A stretch of DNA of 64,000 bases from Spirochaetota bacterium (lineage in GTDB: Bacteria; Spirochaetota; GWB1-36-13; JAKPDD01): contig JAKPDD010000008.1 of the NCBI GenBank assembly GCA_029552945.1, positions 1 to 64,000 of the forward strand, written 5' to 3'. The position numbers and the translations under genes are program-made. Below are positions 63,813 through 64,000 of the stretch, piece by piece. Under the pieces are notes generated by a model. It saw nothing but the letters and a program-made list of their open reading frames with translations. It was not told the DNA's origin and ran no database searches. The first letter of the stretch is position 1, and every line of letters starts with the position of its first letter.

Positions 63813-64000
63813 TTATTTAATTATATCAAAATAATCAAAAAAATCTGAATTCTTAATCAAGAAACTGTCCTTAAACATAACAAAATAAAAACCTGATATC
63901 CCAATCCTTGATAATTCACTTGCAAACTCTGAATAATAAACTTTATATAATGTTGAGTCATATCCTCCGTTATCCCCAAATTTTTCTAATTCTGAAACCA
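63813..64000 (-). CDS. C-terminal fragment of an unknown protein (cut by window edge)
   Basis: 61 codons of an open frame ending at TAA 63813-63815 (last residues DYFDIIK). It lacks the N-terminus, which lies beyond 64000. The text is aromatic-rich (YYSEFASELSRIGISGFYFVMFKD). It could not be assigned. Its stop is about 140 bases upstream of the SDR start on the same strand. Confidence 0.6.
   Translation of the reverse strand, partial: VSELEKFGDNGGYDSTLYKVYYSEFASELSRIGISGFYFVMFKDSFLIKNSDFFDYFDIIK

Overview
The window is A+T-rich (about 70-75 % A+T by eye), gene-dense bacterial chromosome. Arginine is mostly AGA/AGG, Shine-Dalgarno sites are strong, and TTG or GTG starts are common. The cell looks didermic. 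One secreted protein resembles an outer-membrane barrel ending in Phe (21971-23359), there are lipoproteins with lipoboxes, and MurE carries the DNPR motif typical of meso-diaminopimelate ligases. It is chemotactic and carries an archaeal/Thermus/Enterococcus-type V/A-ATPase whose rotor subunit has the Na+-binding residues of Enterococcus hirae. This suggests a low-GC, probably anaerobic or fermentative, deep-branching Gram-negative bacterium. I cannot name the phylum. The V-ATPase gene order argues against the arrangement usual in spirochaetes.

Layout. 1-5851: chemotaxis genes (receptor fragment, cheW, cheY, cheA) and a cheD-pncC pair, minus strand. 5940-8256: recX, a PerR-type regulator without a normal start codon (plus strand), and an iron alcohol dehydrogenase. 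8349-21842: a long plus-strand run with a GT39-like membrane protein, a SLOG protein, yqeK, an antiporter, a PTS EIIA-like protein, a vWA protein, an endonuclease Q-like protein, an orphan histidine kinase, murE, a class II aldolase, an AI-2E-type permease and an orphan adenine methylase. 21971-23893: envelope proteins. 23934-32563 (minus): leuS, miaB, an acidic repeat protein, proC and three secreted proteins. 32614-41050 (minus): complete nine-gene V-ATPase operon. 41124-46502 (minus): alr, an ACT protein, a PaaK-like ligase, an alpha/beta hydrolase and an odd peptide-type ABC permease. 46615-52009: cheB, corA, a potassium channel and ligA. 52257-58489: a patatin-like protein, an RsbU phosphatase, a REC-PAS-pseudophosphatase-RsbW-like kinase, cheR and two STAS proteins. 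58562-64000: gatA, prfB, a PEGA lipoprotein, a short-chain dehydrogenase and a gene fragment.

Most notable: (1) a partner-switching module at 52-58.5 kb with both an intact and a metal-site-less PP2C domain, twin STAS proteins and cheR in one cluster; (2) a cheA whose N-terminal, histidine-less second Hpt domain is split by a frameshift that one extra copy of a 5-bp unit would repair; (3) a PerR gene apparently starting at AUA; (4) Na+ signature residues in the V-ATPase c subunit; (5) an 11-copy 18-bp minisatellite encoding an acidic protein upstream of miaB. No rRNA, tRNA, CRISPR, insertion sequence or prophage was seen.
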